Shown piece by piece: positions 62,801 through 64,000 of a stretch of DNA of 64,000 nucleotides. The notes beneath the pieces were generated by a model. That model was given only the letters and a program-made list of their open reading frames with translations, ran no database searches and was not told the origin of the DNA. Both the position numbers and the translations under genes were made by a program. The first letter of the stretch is position 1. The number at the start of each line of letters is the position of its first letter. This DNA is from Hemicentrotus pulcherrimus (Eukaryota > Echinodermata > Echinoidea > Camarodonta > Strongylocentrotidae): the NCBI GenBank assembly GCA_003118195.1, contig BEXV01000901.1:95727-159726 (forward strand). Reading direction: 5' to 3'.

Positions 62801-64000
62801 GATGTTTCTATCGACCCAGCTCACAAAATCAATCAAATTGAAAAAATAACATGTTTTGTTTGCTCTAATCCACTTTGAAAAAAGCCAGTTTGAATATGCC
62901 CAATAAACAGTACAACTAGACTAAATCAAGCATGTTATCCAGTTAGCATCAGTTACATTGAAATGATTTAGAAACAGAATTAATTCATTTTTTTTTGTTC
63001 AAACAAAATGAACATGTATATTAGTCTAAGAACCAAATTTAGTATTTACTTCAGGTGGAATACAAGGTGACCAAGATACAGAACATAATTGGCTACAAAG
63101 CTCAAAATATTCTACTTCTATTTTGAGTTTGTGATTGAAATATACCATAGACATCCAACTTGCACGATATCATGTATAACAAAATGTCTTACAGATAACA
63201 TAAAAGGTAATCCAAAGCTCTCCTTAATCTTGAGATGAATATCATTTGCAGCTAAATGTGCGTATGGTATACTCTCAACGTGGTCACCTTCTCATGCCCT
63301 TATCCACTCAAACACAAGATTTTCTTTCATGTTTAGGATAATTTCACTTATCCTCTTAACTTTTAAGCAGTCTCTTATATACTTTGCGTTTCCTGATCCT
63401 TTACTTATTCAAAGAATATAAGGCCAAAGATCTCGCTGTATCCTCAACATTTTGAAGTGGTTATTGATTCTAAAATAAATCCTAAGCTGATTAGTCTAAT
63501 CTCTACAAATGGAAACAAGGTGCAATTGGCACTACCCCAGTCTCTTAATCCCCACCCCTATTCCTCATGAGTTGAAGGGAAGTTGAAAGGTTTTACTCAT
63601 GGATTCTACAGGAGTCTCGTTATCAAAAATTTAATAGTGTAACAGTGAAAGTAACAGCAAAAGGTTTGCAGTGACAGTAGCAGTGAAAGTGTTTCAGTAA
63701 AAATAAGCAGTAAGTGTTTAACAGTAACAGAAGCCAGAAAAATTGTTGCAGGAAAATTGTAACAGAGAAAGTAGCAAGAAAAAGTGGTAGAGAAACGTTG
63801 TAGTACAACTGAACAGTAATATTGTAAAAGTTGCTTGAATATATTGGAAAAGGCAGATACAGTCTTTATTGGTTTATCTTTTAGAATTACATTGGGACAT
63901 CAAATACTCAAAGAAAGTCCTAGAAACAATGAGAGGGTGTGTAAAATATAACAAGTATAAGATTTAAATCCTTTCCAAAGAAATAAAAACAGATTAATAA
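59802..64000. repeat. Copy 2 of a near-identical 4.2-kb duplication
   Basis: Same orientation and order as 49328-53526. It begins just after a short hairpin element (59728-59788) and runs to the end of the window, so its full length is unknown. Confidence 0.95.
61079..61158. mobile_element. Second copy of the TTAA-flanked MITE
   Basis: Identical element at the corresponding position of duplication copy 2, so it was carried by the duplication rather than inserted again. Confidence 0.65.

Larger units (their letters stand above)
40879..64000. other. Non-coding stretch, probably first RBPMS intron or 5' flank
   Basis: No ORF here resembles a protein domain, and those present are short and AT- or TC-derived. 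The stretch contains MITEs, hairpin elements, degenerate tandem repeats, microsatellites and a 4.2-kb duplication. The missing N-terminal RBPMS exon could be here unseen. Confidence 0.5.

Noticed and set aside
1..64000. CRISPR arrays, rRNA and intact tRNA genes
   Set aside because: None seen. The repeats present are microsatellites, MITEs, hairpins and a direct duplication.

Overview
The window is eukaryotic, AT-rich and intron-rich. It most likely comes from an echinoderm, probably a sea urchin, or a related marine invertebrate deuterostome. The support is small exons with GT-AG borders, large repeat-filled introns, and a secreted or membrane SEA/EGF/mucin gene of the kind known from sea urchin sperm. 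The species cannot be fixed from the sequence alone. There are no bacterial operons, CRISPR arrays or rRNA genes.

Region 1 (1-16.1 kb, + strand) is the 3' part of a large gene for a modular type I membrane protein. I can join 19 exons in one reading frame to a stop at 14963, giving about 2,113 residues. The order is: (i) an unusual Asp/Trp/Met-rich tandem repeat; (ii) a CCP/sushi-like end; (iii) three copies of a four-exon module made of a Pro/Thr-rich linker plus EGF, SEA first half, SEA second half, and calcium-binding EGF; (iv) two further EGF domains; (v) a transmembrane helix; (vi) a roughly 215-residue cytoplasmic tail with a proline run. Exon lengths and phases repeat exactly between modules (SEA-a 128 nt, cbEGF 150 nt). 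All three SEA domains keep the G-S-I-x-V autocleavage motif. The second module has a mucin expansion of more than 400 residues. The start codon and signal peptide lie upstream of the window.

Region 2 (16.1-20.57 kb) is the space between two convergent genes. It should hold both 3' UTRs, but I see no further gene.

Region 3 (20.57-40.88 kb, - strand) is an RBPMS/MEC-8/couch potato family RNA-binding protein. Ten exons join in frame. They encode an RRM very close to vertebrate RBPMS, a Pro/His/Gln-rich linker, and a second RRM as in nematode MEC-8, which vertebrate RBPMS lacks. Two splicing options are visible: a duplicated mini-exon at 27.7 kb, and a tandem splice donor 5 nt apart that would change the C-terminus. 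The first coding exon was not found and is probably beyond 40.9 kb or outside the window.

Region 4 (40.9-64 kb) has no convincing coding exon. It is probably the first RBPMS intron and/or 5' flank. It holds a TA-flanked MITE, a TTAA-flanked MITE, a dispersed family of short imperfect hairpins, degenerate tandem repeats, microsatellites, and a nearly identical 4.2-kb duplication (49328-53526 and 59802-64000). That duplication starts next to an ambiguous base and may be an assembly artefact.
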